From Colius striatus (taxonomy: Eukaryota > Chordata > Aves > Coliiformes > Coliidae), in contig NC_084790.1 of the NCBI RefSeq assembly GCF_028858725.1, positions 6,020,001 through 6,084,000 on the forward strand: a stretch of DNA of 64,000 bases, read 5' to 3'. Positions 35,801-47,850 of this stretch are shown here, one piece after another. The notes beneath the pieces are model-generated. The model saw only the letters and a program-made list of their open reading frames with translations. It was not told the origin of the DNA and did no database searches. Position 1 is the first letter of the stretch; each line of letters opens with the position of its first letter. The translations under genes were made by a program, and so were the position numbers.

Positions 35801-38800
35801 GTGGCTTCCCAGCCCCTCCTGTGCTAAACTTGGATGCAGGCTGCCAGCGCTACAGCCAGCCATATTAAATGTACCCTGGGCTTGGCCCAGGCCCAGAGCC
35901 CATGGCCTCTGGAGCCCTGGGCAGCCGGCCGCAGGGATTACGGGCAGTGAGGTGCCTGCAGGGGCTCTGGGGGCAGAACCACACAGGTCTGGGGTGCCAC
36001 ACGGCTGACAGCCCCCTGTCCCAGGGAACAGGGAGGTCCCTGTACTCCAAGGTACTCCTGCCCAGTACCTTGAGCTTTTTGCCCTTGTAAGGATTCTTCA
36101 CGTGCTCTTCGGCGTCCATAATGAGCTCTGTGAGGGTCCGAAACTTCCTAACCTGCGGGGTAACAAAGGGCCACAAACGTGAACAGTCTGCATGCAGAGG
36201 ACAGGGCAGATCCCTGCTCAGCACCGAGCCACACTGGGTCTGGCATAATCCCACAGAGTTTTGTAATGCCACTGGGTGAACAACCCACCCCAGCACCTCC
36301 AAAGGGTTTGTGGTGCCAATAGTAGCAGGATGGAGTCAGCACTAAGGACCCAGGTGCTGAGCGTGAGCGATTCAAACAGCCCTGAGAGGTCACCTGGACA
36401 CCCATCCCTCTTGCAGAGACCCCTCTGAGCCCCGTACTGCTGCCCATTACCTCGTTAGAAATCTCCATCCACTTCATCTTGCACATCTCCCCCGAGAAGT
36501 CCTTGAAAGCCACTTTCTCCCAGTCCAAGTGGGACTCGGTGGTTTTGAACTTGCTCCCGTCGTTGGAGGGCAGGTTATTCTTCATGCACTCCAGCAGAGT
36601 CAGCATGTCCTCCTGAGACCAGCGGTCTGAGCACCAAAGAAACAGGCTTAGCAGCAGCGAGGGGTAGGCAGCCTTCCCGGCAGGGCACAGGGACTACAGC
36701 TCCCGATGTGCCGCTCCACACTGCGTGCCGGGACACGTCATCTCTGCGTGCAGCCTCTCCAGATAAAAGATCAAAGGGATGTGGCTACTTCCATCACCAT
36801 CAAGCAACTTTCTACGGGCCAAAACAATCCGGGCAAAGCGAGAAAATCCACTGGGTACAAACCAGAGAGACTTGCTCATCCCCACCCACCATCAGATAAG
36901 GCGAGGGCTGCGCCGCACGGGAGCAGAGGGCTCTTTCCTACACACGAGAGCGAAGCCCTGCAGAGCCAGAGGGGAGCCAGAGGGGAGCCAACGCGCTCTC
37001 CAGCCAAGAAGGAAACAGGGAAACCCACTTTCTAAGTGGAAAGATGTGTCTGGAGCAACGGGAAACCTCCCAGCGCTGCTTTTCCTTCCACTCAGAGAGC
37101 CTTGCCATCACCTGGGACCGAGCTCCACGCTGACCTTTGCCAAGGTCAAAGCTCAAAGACTGCAAAGCAGGAGGCAGAGCCCAGCACAGTTCCCTTGTCT
37201 TGCAGCAGGGTCCTTCCTGGCACAGGGGTGATGGCTATGCCACCCCAGCACCTCCTCAGCTGCCAAGGGGAGCATTCCCAGCTCCTGTACAGACAAGCCG
37301 ACAGCATGGGCACGTGGCAAAGCTGAAGAGCCTGGAGCAACCAGGAGGCCAGGTCAGGCAGCAGCCCTGTGCCGGGACAGGCAGCAGGCAGCATATCCCT
37401 GCACCAAATGCCCCATCCAGCACAGCCTCTGGGGCTGCTTCCTTGCCAGGGGAATTCCTCTGCCCGGCTCTCTGCTCTGAGCTTGCATGCCAGCTGGGGA
37501 GAGGAGGCCTGTAAAGGTGCTCTGCAAAGAGAGATGGCCCTGGGGAAAAGCAACAGGCCCTGGGAACGGAAAGAGAGGTCTCCAGGGAGAGGCTGGAGGA
37601 GGAGTAGAGCCCCAGGCTGTACACCCACGTGGCCCTGGTTGCTTCAGCTCAGGATGGAGGGCCCAAGGGTTCCCCAGGTTCTCCACAGCATCCCCTGCCC
37701 CACACCACTGCTGGGCAAAGATTTGCTGGGCAAAGATTGGAGCTGCCTGAGGCACACAGGGCGTTCCAGTGAGATAGGGACAGCACAGCCAGTCATGGAT
37801 TTGAGGGAAGCATCCCTCCTCATCTGCCCTCAGGAATGAAAACGAGCTCCCAGAAATACCCTGCTGCTGCTCTCCCTCCTCTCAAACTCAATAGGCACGA
37901 AAACAGCAGTTCTGCCTCCCGCCTCCAGCTGCTGCCTCTGCATTGGCCCACTGGAGGGCAACCCCCTCAAACCCCAAATGTGAGCCAGGGATGTTAAAAG
38001 GCAGATGGGAACTGCAGCCAAGGGAGGACAGCCAGGACCTGTACCCTCACACCTCACAGACCTCTCATGTTAGGGGGTGGTGAGGCAGGAACAGTTTGGG
38101 ATCTGCCTGGTCTCCAAAATTATCTCACCATGTCCGCTAAGGATTAATTGGGGGTGGGGAGGTGGAAAGAGCTCCCCCAGAGAGACCAGTGGCTTGGGAC
38201 GTGTCTCCATGCTCCCAGCTTTAGAGCCCCACCACAAAGGGGGGAAAGAGACACGGTGCCTTGGGGAGGATCAGAACCGGGGGAGCATCGAGATCAGGTT
38301 TTATTCTTCCTGTTTTTCCCGTTCACTTGCCAGACCACCCCCAGGGAAGGGCCAACGAGGCAGAACTGGGCTGTGAAGCTGGTGCTGACTTGCAGAAATC
38401 AGGAGAAATAACTGAAAGCAACACAGCCATGAAAACCGAGTAGGGAGGGAGAAGGGGATAAAGACCACCTCCTCCAAACCCATCCCCATCAGCAAACCTC
38501 GTGCCTCAGTTTCCCACCCCTCAACACAGAAATGCCTCGAGTCCTTTGGCCCCGTGTGACCCCCCCCCCCCCCGGCTGGCAGATGGCCAAAACAACCACA
38601 GCCCACAGGAATACATAAGAAACTCTGGAAACTTCCCAAAACTCTCGCTGCCAGCTGAGTGGGAACAACAAGGGACCCCAAACTCAGCCACCCCATCCCT
38701 CCATCCCCCCTTCTCTCCAGCCATAGTTGGAGGAGAAACGCTGGAATTGCAGAATTCACCCACCAAGATGGATGGGCTTGTCTGTGCCCTGGGACCAATT

Positions 38801-39475
38801 TATCCCAGGCTCTCCTGGCATCGGCTGGGCCGGGTCTATATTAGGAAAGCTGCCCCAGTGTAATTAAATCCATCTAAAGACCCAGCAAAGGACACGTGCT
38901 CCAGCGGGGTTTGCTCAGGGCAACAAACCAACTGCGGCAAGGGAGGAAAAACAGGGCCCAGGTGGGCAGAGAGGCTGGACTGCTCCCCAGGGCTGCAGAG
39001 ATTTGGGTGCTGGAGTGGCAGAACCGCGCTGCCTGGGCAGGCTGCCCCAAACGTAAATGTCCATTTTTTTCTTGTTTTCCTCCCCGTTTTCCAATAAAAG
39101 TTGAACTTCTGATGTCATCCTGGGGTCTGGAAGCCGGAGGCCCAAGGTAACAGCTTGGCGTTTAATGCAGCCCAGATGCGAACAGTGAAGGCAGCACTTC
39201 TCTGTGCCAGACCCCCTGCCCACACCCCCACGCCACCACCCACCCAAAAAAGAGCATCCCCAGCAGCAAGGGGCCAGAGGGGCTGCCAGTGCACCAGCAT
39301 CCACACGCTCCCCAGCCCTCCCACAAAAGGGTCGCCCCACGGATTTTTGTTAATTAACAGTGGGAGCAGCACTCCCACGGGACTGTGGGGGAAGGGGTGT
39401 GCTGCAGCAAGGCTCACCTTGGTTTTTAGGAGCTGTCATTTCCAAGTCTGTAGGGCACTCGGCTTCGCCGTTCAT
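26858..39475 (-). CDS. UBTF: UBTF, RNA polymerase I upstream binding transcription factor
   Basis: Nucleolar HMG-box protein that organises rDNA promoters for Pol I. Twenty coding exons: 39475-39418, 36626-36451, 36152-36069, 35370-35215, 34456-34392, 33787-33667, 33174-33064, 32758-32625, 32221-32080, 31746-31705, 30967-30854, 30678-30523, 30066-29911, 29665-29555, 29465-29377, 29187-28998, 28746-28699, 28458-28390, 28003-27857, 26971-26858. Frame holds at all junctions: 760 aa (human 764). Start [17 protein letters not shown]. Dimerisation region about 20-106; six HMG boxes near 112-180, 196-264, 298-362, 407-475, 482-549 and 568-634; the acidic/serine tail, residues 675-760, ends SSDSDSN. 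Exon 7 is exactly 37 codons (residues 221-257), the segment skipped in the known UBF2 isoform. The acceptor of exon 6 (GGGTAAAG) is weak but fixed by frame. Sequence is nearly identical to mammals in the boxes. Confidence 0.98.
33064..33174 (-). CDS. UBTF: UBTF cassette exon that distinguishes UBF1 from UBF2
   Basis: A 111-base phase-0 exon encoding residues 221-257 of HMG box 2 ([20 protein letters not shown] onward). In mammals, skipping this 37-residue block produces UBF2, which binds rDNA poorly and acts on Pol II genes. Position, length and phase are the same here, so the isoform switch is structurally possible in this species. Whether it is used cannot be seen. Confidence 0.85.
36627..39417 (-). 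other. UBTF: UBTF intron 1 of the coding region
   Basis: About 2.8 kb with no supported exon. It carries a C14-type run near 38563, a MIR-like word at 38502-38516, and a short AT-rich patch at 38790-38880 (TCTATATTAGG, TAATTAAATCC) that may be regulatory. Confidence 0.6.
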
Positions 39476-39499
39476 CCTCCACCTGCCTGTGCCCAGGAC

Positions 39500-41200
39500 A
39501 GTCCCCGCCGGCTCCCTTGTGTGCTACCACAGATCGCTCCCGCTCGGCTCTGCAAAGGGAGACCCCCTGCTAGGCACTCCCATGCCAGGACAGCCCCTCA
39601 AACCAACCAGGGAGCAGGGAGCCCAACCCAGGCATCTGAATGTAATTTCGCAGACAAACGAGGTGGTGAGATCTCCCCCACACCCAGCCTTGCGAGGTTT
39701 GGGGTGACTTGGGAGAGGGGGTGCAAGGCAGAGGTAATAAAGGAGTCGAAGGTGGGTAAATGGGGGAGGTCCCAGAGATTCTGGGGGTGGGGAGGTTGAG
39801 GAGGAAGGATGCTGATCTCCACCCTGGCAGGAGCAGAAAAGGGGTGCACGGGCAGAGGAAAAAGGTTAAGGGAGATGTCTGCAAGGTGTGGGGCTAGGGG
39901 GAGCCGGGATTCAAGGGGAATCCTCACGGACTGGAAGGGGAAAGGGTTCAGGGGCTCTCCCTGGGGTGGCATAGGTGGTATCCATAGCCCTGAGGCCAGG
40001 GGGCTGTGAGCCAGGTGGGCTCCAGAGGATCTCCCAAGAGGGGTTCACCCCCTCAAAAGGGGAATGTCAAAGGAAGGGACACCATAGATCCAGTGAGATG
40101 CTCCCCAGGGAGGTCAGAGATCCTCCAGATCAAAGGAGCTCAGGGGGTGTCCATTTGGGACACTCTGGGGAAAGACCTCTACACATTTGGGAGACTGGGG
40201 CTCTCCTGAGAGGGAAATACGCGCTGGGGAGGACACATTTTAACAGGGCAAGGACCCCTGACACCCTAGCAGGAGGGATCTTGTGGCTCTACGGGGAGGG
40301 ATCATCTGGATTGGGAGGTGTGGGGCAGTACACAAGAGGGTTTGAAGGGGGCCCCCAGGCTTGGTGGGGAGCAGAAAGGCAGACTGTGGGGGTTCCCTCA
40401 TGACAGAGTGAGCAGGACCAGAGGCCTCAGGAGAGACTGTGTCAGTGGACAGGCCAAGGGACGAGGCACAGCCCCAGGGGAGCAGGCCCCAGGCCTGAGC
40501 AAGAGAACATGGGCCTGAGGGGGTCCCAGGAGGCACCAGGCACCATGGAGGGGGAGTCTTGATGGGGGAAGGAATGTCCTTCCAGGCCCTGAGGGAGTCT
40601 AGGAGAGAGACTGGTCCCGGGAGGGCTCCTGGGGTGAGACCCAAGCCCTGAGTCAGAGGGAGGATGAGCCAAGGGGGCCATCGGGACTGCCCCAGTGCAA
40701 GGCCCCAGCAAGCTCAGGGGATATTGTGGATCACTCCAGGGCAGAGGATCAGCTCGTGGGGCAGAGGATAGGGGATCGCCCCGGGGTAGGGTCTGTCCAG
40801 GGAAGGCAATCAGGATCACCCCGGGGGGATGCTGATCCCACCAGGCCCTTGGGGGGAAGGGGATCGCTGCAGGGCTCGGATCAGGTGCTGGGGGAGGCGG
40901 ATGGGGTGGATCAGTGCCTGGGGGGGTGGATGTGCGATGAGCCCTAGGGGGAAGGAGTAGGGTTAGCTCCGGGGGCCGGATCAGCCCCCGGGGGGCCGAT
41001 ATAGGACGACGTCGGAGGCTGGACAGGGGATCGCTGCGGGGTGGGATCGGCCCAGCCCCCGGGGGTGGGGGTGCGGGGATCGCCCTGGGGGGGGCGGAAG
41101 CGGGGGGTGGGGGGGGTGAGGGAGGGAGGCGGGATCGTGGCAGTGGGAGGGATCCATCGCGGGGCGTGTCGGGGGCGATCGCAGTGCGCGCGCAGAGGGA
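39500..41200 (-). other. UBTF: UBTF 5' intron, no coding content seen
   Basis: Between the initiator exon and the promoter island. It is G-rich on the plus strand, with repeated GGGGATCGC/GGATCAG words around 40730-41060 (a loose local repeat) but no exon that I can support. Confidence 0.5.
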
Positions 41201-43640
41201 TCCCCGGGGGTGGGAGGTGAGGGATCCCGGGGGGGGGGACGGGGGACGGGACGGACGACGGGACGACACCGGATCCCGCGCCTGGGGTGGGGGGGGGAGG
41301 AGGAGGAGGAGGAGGCGGGGGAGGAAGGGGCCGGGCTGTCGGGCGGAGGCGGGGAGCCCGCACATGCCCTGCGCCGCCGGCCAGCTCCAGTCTCCTCCTC
41401 CGCCAGGCAGCAGGAACCGGGTGGGACCGAGCGCGGGCGGCCCCGGCGGCGCCTCCCTGGCCCCCTCCCGCCCCCGGTTCCCACCCGGGCGCCAGCGAGC
41501 CGCGCTCCGCCGCCTTCCCCCCTCCCCTCCGCAACACCCGGGCAGACAATGGAGGGGGGGCCGGGGGAGCGGAGAGAAGCCGGGAGAGCGCTCTCGCTCC
41601 CCCGGCCCCTCTCCGCTCCCCCGGCCCCCTGGAGCGCTGCGGCTTCCCCCCACCGGCTTCCCCATCCGCCATGCCCCCATCGTTACCGGCCGGCGCAGCC
41701 GCTCTCCGCCGCGGCACACAATGGCCGGGCTGCGCCCGCCTCCGCCCGCCGCTCCTTCCCCTCCACCCGTGCAGCCGGCGCGGTTATAAAGCCGAGACAA
41801 ACCCACCTCTCCGGGCTGCAAGGGGGAGGAGGAGGAGAGGAGAGAAGGAGGAGGAGGAGGTAGTGGTGGAAGGAGGAGGAGGGGGGGGGAGCTCTAGCCG
41901 AGCCGCCGCAGCCCCAGCCCCGCGCCGGAGCCGCTGGGGGAAGAAGAAGGAGGAGGAGGAGGAGGGGGAAGGGGGGGCGGGGATGCCCGGCTGGGGGCGG
42001 CCGGGCAGCTGCAGCGAGCCGGGCGAGGGCAGCGCGACCTCCCCGCACCGACCCCCGGGGAGCGGCTCCTACCCAATCCTTCCCCCCCCCCCCCCGCTTT
42101 CCCCACCACCACCCCCTCCTCTCTTCCTTTCCCCCCCCCGCCCCAACAACGCGACCCCTCCTCGAGCCCAGAAACACCCACCCACCCAGCGGGGGGCTGG
42201 AGCCCCGCTCCCGGTCCGGAGGGAAGAAAGGAAGAAAGACCGCGGGGGGGGGGGAAATCAGGGGAGAAAAGGGGGGAAAAAAAAAAGAAAGGAAAAAAAA
42301 ATATAAAAAGAGAATAAAGGGGGGAGGTAAATAAAACGCGGAGCGGAGGGGGAGAAGCGGACGAGCCCGGGCAGGCAGCCGGCGGAGCGGCGCCGAGCTC
42401 CCCGCCGCGGCGCGGGACTCACCCGGGCTGGGGAAAAACAACCGGGCAGCGCTGGAAGCCTGCCGCCGGGCTCCAGCTGCGGCAGCCGGGAGGGAGGGCG
42501 GGCGAGCGGGAAGGAGGGAGGGAGCGAGCGAGGAGGAGGAGAGGGAAGGGAAGGGAGAAGGAGGGAGGGGGGGGGCACACCGAGGCCGCCGAGCCGAGCG
42601 CTCCCCCCCGCCCCGAGCCCCAGCGCCGTGCCCCCCGCCGGCGCGGAGCGAGCCGGAGTGGGTGAGCGAGCGAGCGAGCGGCGGCTTCCTGCCCGCGGGG
42701 CCTGCGCGAAATCGAGCCTTTTTTTGTTCCCTTTCTTCGAAAATATCAACCTCTTTTTCCCGAAAACCCCCTAAAAATTCCCCCTTTGGCGGGTGCAAAA
42801 CCCCCCTTCCCGGCGGAGCGGCGGCGGCGCCTTACCGAGCCCGGTGCGCGGCGGCAGCGGCGGGAGCCCGGGGAGGAACAAAGCGCCTCCTCCTCCTCCA
42901 GCCCCGCCGGCGGAGCGGCGCGGCGGCGAATGGCGAGCCCGGGCGGCGCGGCACGGCGCGGCTCCGCTCCCCCGGCGCAGGCACGTACCTGCGGGCCCGC
43001 GGCTTTGGGGGGCCGCGGCTCGGCGGGGCCGGGGCTCGCTCGGCGGGGCCGGGGCGGGGAAGCGGCGGTTGAACGGCGGCCAGCTCTGCAGCGCTGGCCC
43101 CGGGCGTGGACGCGCTCCAGTCCCCGCAGAGACGATCGCGCTTTCCCCCGCCTCCATGGCGCTGCGTTTTCTCTTCCAATCAGCCGGGCTCTGGGCGCCG
43201 GGGTCCGCCGCCAGCCTGCGCCGCTCCCCCAGCGGCACCGCCGCCGCCCCGCGCTCCCGCCGCTTTCGCCGGGTGTTTTTATTGCTCTTTGCTTTTGCAA
43301 CACTGTGGCGAGAAGAAAAAGAGGAGGAGGAGGAGGAGGAAGGAGAGAGGAGGGAAGGGGGGGGGGGGAAGGGAGAAGAGGAGAAAAAAAAAAAAAAAAT
43401 CTCCTTACATGTGCAACAATCCGCGCCCGGCGTTTGCATAAAAAAAAGAAAGAAAAAAAAGGGGGGGAAAAAAGAGGGGGGAGAAGAAAAAAGGGGGGAA
43501 GAAAGCTTAGTGGGGTGGGGGTGAGCCGAGCCAAGCCACCTCCTGCCCCGATGGGCCCCCTCCGAGACGGCGGGGAGCGGCGGGGCCGCGGTCCCTGCCC
43601 GCCCCGCGGCCCCGGGCAGCCCCGGGACACGACGGCGGTG
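41200..43640 (-). promoter_or_regulatory. UBTF: UBTF CpG-island promoter with several candidate first exons
   Basis: A very CpG-rich island upstream of the UBTF coding start. On the minus strand three good donors end possible noncoding first exons at 42989 (CGCAG/GTACGT), 42836 (CTCG/GTAAGG) and 42423 (CCCGG/GTGAGT). Purine-rich tracts (GGAGGAGGAG, GAAAAAGG) lie between them. Long open frames on both strands are low-complexity and not supported. Start sites are inferred from donors only. Confidence 0.6.
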
Positions 43641-43802
43641 GGGGGTTTCCCCGGCGGGGCGGGCGGGGGGCAGTTTCCTCCCCTCCCTCCGCTACCCTCT
43701 CCCTTTCTCCTCTCTCTCTCTCTTAATTTTTTTTAATGCAATTTCTCCAACTCCACCTTTGTTGTGCTGGGCGTCATTCCCCGCAGCCAATCCCGGCCGG
43801 GC

Positions 43803-43858
43803 AGCTGCCTGCAAATTACCGGCCATCCCGAGCTGCCTGCAAATTACCGGCCATCCCG
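43803..43858. repeat. 28-bp direct duplication
   Basis: AGCTGCCTGCAAATTACCGG plus CCATCCCG (28 bases) occurs twice in perfect tandem, 43803-43830 and 43831-43858, with a degenerate third start. It lies just upstream of the UBTF island. Confidence 0.95.
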
Positions 43859-43869
43859 GGCTGCCGGCA

Positions 43870-46300
43870 CGGTACCGGGGCTCCCCCGCTGCCGCCGCAG
43901 GCTGCCGGCCGCCCGCGCTCCCGGCCGGGGCGCACCGCGGCCGCCGCCGCTGCGCTCCCGGCCGCCCGCGCTCTGCCGCGGGGCCGGCTCCGGCTCCGGC
44001 TGCGGCGGGCACCTGCCGCGAGGCAGCGCCGGGACCCCCGCGGGTGCGCGGTGAGGCCTGGCAGCGCCGGGTCGGGCCCCGGCTCCGCTCGCTGCCCGCG
44101 GCTCCCCGGCCGGTTAGCACGGGAACGGCCGAAATCCGGCGGATTTTCGCCCCTGCTGATACTGAAAAGAGGCCAGAAAGAAACAAAAACTTAAAATCCT
44201 AAATCTGGGTGCAATTTCCCTTTCCCCGCTCCCCAGTTGATTTGGGGGTGCGAGGCGGTGGCGATGGGGAGAAGGGCCGGCAGCGGCTGCGGCAGGCCCC
44301 GTCCGTCGGCGGAGGAGGCGTCGGACGGGACGGCCCCTGCGCCACGTCCCGCGCCCGGCCTCCAGCCCGCGCTGTGCCAGCCGCTGCCGGGCGGCTTCGG
44401 CGCCGAGCGCTTAATCCTGCCGGTGGAAGCTGAAAAAAAAAAGCAGCAGCAGGGAAAATATTTATTCTGCATGGAAAGGGCCTTCATCTGAGCTGTTCTT
44501 CCTGGTTTAAATTAGGTGAAATGTCACTGTTTTGCAAGAGGGAAGAATTGCAAAAGAAAAAAACCCAAACAACCAACAAAGTTTTTGGAGCACATGGAAA
44601 TAAAAATTTTACATTTAAAGTGTTTGGGGTTTTTTTTTTTTAAAAAAAAAAAAACAGACTCTTGTGTTGGCTGGGACGTGTGAACACGCAGCAGCCCTGA
44701 TGGCAGCACAGATTTACCCCCCGAAAAGGCTGTTGTGTGGCTTTTTACACCGAGAAAGGACACAGGAGCCCTGGAAATCATCCATAAACCCTGCAGCAGG
44801 GTGGCCAGAAACAGGAACCCTTCAAATGAACAGCCGCAGCACTCCTCCCTCTTGCTCTTTGCCCTCCCCAGGACTTGCCTCGTACCAAGGTAATTTTTTC
44901 AGTGCTGTTATTGGTATAGATGAGTACTTTTTTTTGCAAATACAAGTGCAGAAAGATGGCACAACTGCAGCCTTTTGGTTTTGGTTTTTTGTTTTGGGGT
45001 GGTTTTTTTTCTGCTTTCACTTGTTCAGTGCACAACCAGTAACAGAAAGCAGACTGTTCCTGTTCCAAGGCTGTTGCAGACATGCATCAGCAGAGGAACA
45101 GGCAGCACAGCTGAGGGCACCTCGTGACACTGTGGGCACTCTGCAGCTTACCAGCACCAGGGCCGTCCCCTTCCAGGGGTGATGGCTAGGGGCATGACCC
45201 AGCTCTCCAGCAATGTGCTTCCTGCTCTTCATTAGCAAACCTATTAGCTGGTGTTTTTATTTTCCCCTGCCAAGAGCCACCACTGCTCGTCCCCACAGCA
45301 AATCAACCCCCAACTGCATTTTTCTGGGCTAAGTCAAGCTCAAATGAGAGCTTGACCTAAATACTGCCCCCTAAACCAGGATGGATCTTGTGGCAGCAAC
45401 CTTGCTGAGATCTCCAGCACAACAAAAAGCTCTTCGCAGAGTAGAAAGCAAGGACGGGGTGCAGGCAGATGCCTTCCTCCATCACTAGTGTGGCCGCACT
45501 GGGGATTGCAGCGGCGGGTCCAGGCGGCAGCAGCAGTGTGAGGAGCCCTCCGGATGGCCCTCGATGTGGCCGGCCTGCCTGCCTGAGGCCGGCAGGAGGA
45601 CAGGCAGCAGCCGGATCGACAGGCCTTGGGCTGAAAAATGCCAGCTGTGTACCTCTGACCTCAGAAAACAAGGGCTAGCAGCTACACCAGGCTCGGAGAG
45701 AACCGGTGACCATGACGGGATTTATCCCAGCCCCACAGACAGCCCCTGGGGTCACAGTCAGGAGCAGTTGCAGATGCCAAGCTCAATGCCTGCTCCATAG
45801 AAAGGCTCAGGGCAACCAAGCACACTTCTTCCCATGGCCCTGTTTACAGAGTGGGCAGGTGCCTTCCACGGGGGCAGCAGTGCTACTGATTGTTCTCGTT
45901 AATGAGATCATGGGTAATCAGGTTAATTCAGTGGCAGCATGGTCTGGAGTGAGGTGCTGGGATCTGCTCTGGGGTACATTACAACAACATCCCTGGCTAG
46001 GCAGCTCAACGTGTCTCCCTGTGGAGTGGGAACAGCCATAGCCCTCAGCAATGAGTGAGGCAAGGGGGTGCTGAGCATCCCTGGATGGCTGTGGGGAGCA
46101 CCCCGAGATGGCTGCAGTGAGCACCCCAGGACGCAGTGACCATCCCGGGACGCCATGGAAAGCATCTTGGTACAGCTGCACTCAGCATGCTAGGGTGGTG
46201 GGTGGCCACTGCCAGAGGATGCCGCTGCCCTTCGTGGGGTGGGGATGGGGGCAATCAAATGAGGTGACACCTCAGCAAATACCCGACAGGAAAGAAAAAA
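43870..46300. other. Intergenic region between UBTF promoter and SLC4A1 3' end
   Basis: The first 600 bases still belong to the GC-rich island edge. From 44.4 kb GC content falls sharply and there are A- and T-runs (for example T12A16 around 44629-44653). A loose repeat of ATGGCTGCAGTGAGCACCCC words sits at about 46060-46200. I see no gene on either strand. Confidence 0.55.
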
Positions 46301-46309
46301 ACCTTTTCC

Positions 46310-47850
46310 TCTCTGATGTTATTTATTAACTTCTTTATTAAAGCCTGATACAAAGATGGGTGAGGAGGGAAGGCAAAAAGCCCAACTCCAAAGCTCGCAA
46401 CATTGTTTACTTCAGACATCTAATTACTAAAAACTAAACCAACCCAAACAGGAGACGGTACAGCTCTGGGCACAGCTGCCCTTCTCCTGCTATCCCCAAT
46501 TATTTCAGGGTATGCCCTGCTCTGGTTTATGCCAAAAGGAGCAAATTCACAGCCTGATGGAGTGTGCTGTGCCCTGGCTGGGTCTGGCCCAGGGCAATTT
46601 GAGAGCTATCCCAGCAGAAATGGAGCAAGATGCAGTCAGCAAGCAAGGCAAAACTCAAGGGAAAAAACCTACACAGATTTAACTGAAATGCTAAAAAAAT
46701 AGAGGAATGATACTAACGTTAAGTCATCAGTGAAATGATGGTGCTGGACTGGTCCATAGAGTTTAGGCCCTGACCAGGATCCCCTAAAATAAGCCTTTCT
46801 AGAAAACTGTAACTTTGAATATAGTTTCTCTCTAGTATATACACACACACACTCACACGGCCCCTGCTGTGCGTGGGAACACAGCCAGCCTTTAGAAATA
46901 AGTTACAAACTCCCCCTACCACTAGCATCAAACATACGGATCGCTCCTTGCAGATGCTTTTGGTTTGGTTTGGTTTGTTTGTGGCTTTTTCCTTTTTTTT
47001 TTTTTTGTCTTTTTTAAGGTGCTTTTTCATTCTTTTTTTCCTTTATTTTTGGATTTTGATTTGCTTCTGAGTGATTCCTACCTGTATAAGCCTACTTTTT
47101 TGCTGTTGTTTTTTTCCTCAGTGTTTTTATCATGATTATTTTTCATTGCAAATATATAAACCTCTTCTATGGACTATTTACATCCCGACCCCAGGAGATG
47201 CTGTGAGCAGCCACCAGCGCAGCAGAGCAGCCGGGACGCTGTCACTGGAGCAGATGATGGAGAAAGGGTGAGGGGAAAAGGGTTCTGTAGGGTAAAGGAT
47301 CTATCCCCGCTCAGGCTCATTAGCACTGAAAGTTTGTCTGGTGAAAAGGGGCTGGGGGGGGGGGGGAGGCGCTGAAGGAGTTTGCTGGGGGCTGGGGGGA
47401 GTTGGAGAGATCCCATCCTGCTGTATCTCCATCCCCACCATATCTCCCCGTCCCTGCCTTTGTCTGGGCTCCAGCATCTTCCTCCAGCTCCTTCCCGTGG
47501 TTGGTGCTGGGCCCCAGGGTGGCCTTGGGGACAGAAAGGTGACATGGGGCACGCGCCATCCTGCCCTGCTTCAGGACCTCCAGCCCCCAGCCCAGCCAGC
47601 CTCTTCCCCAGCAGGTAGCAAAGTGTGATGAAATCACACTATTCAAAATACATATTCAAAAAAAGGACTAAAAAAAAGGCAAGAAAAGGGAAAGTGGCTC
47701 CATCCACAGCGTGCGCAGGTGGGGACCATGTCCCCGAGTTCTCCATCGACCAGTGGCCCCAGGAAAGCAGCAGGAGAGCTGTAAGCAGAGGGGAGTGGGG
47801 GGGCCGGGGGGCACGGGCCAATCCCAGGGCGGCCCGGTGGCTGCCAGCCC
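46310..47850 (-). other. SLC4A1: SLC4A1 3' UTR (putative), AT-rich
   Basis: The sequence beyond the SLC4A1 stop is unusually AT-rich for this window. Minus-strand AATAAA signals are present at 47042-47047 and at 46322-46327 and 46334-46339 (as TTTATT on the plus strand). The 3' end therefore lies near 47030 or 46310. Mammalian SLC4A1 also has a long 3' UTR. No exon of another gene is visible. Confidence 0.55.

Noticed and set aside
40442-42798. Long open frames on both strands in the UBTF island (up to 459 residues)
   Set aside because: Low-complexity Pro/Arg/Gly and Glu-rich readings of CpG and purine tracts, with no homology I recognise.
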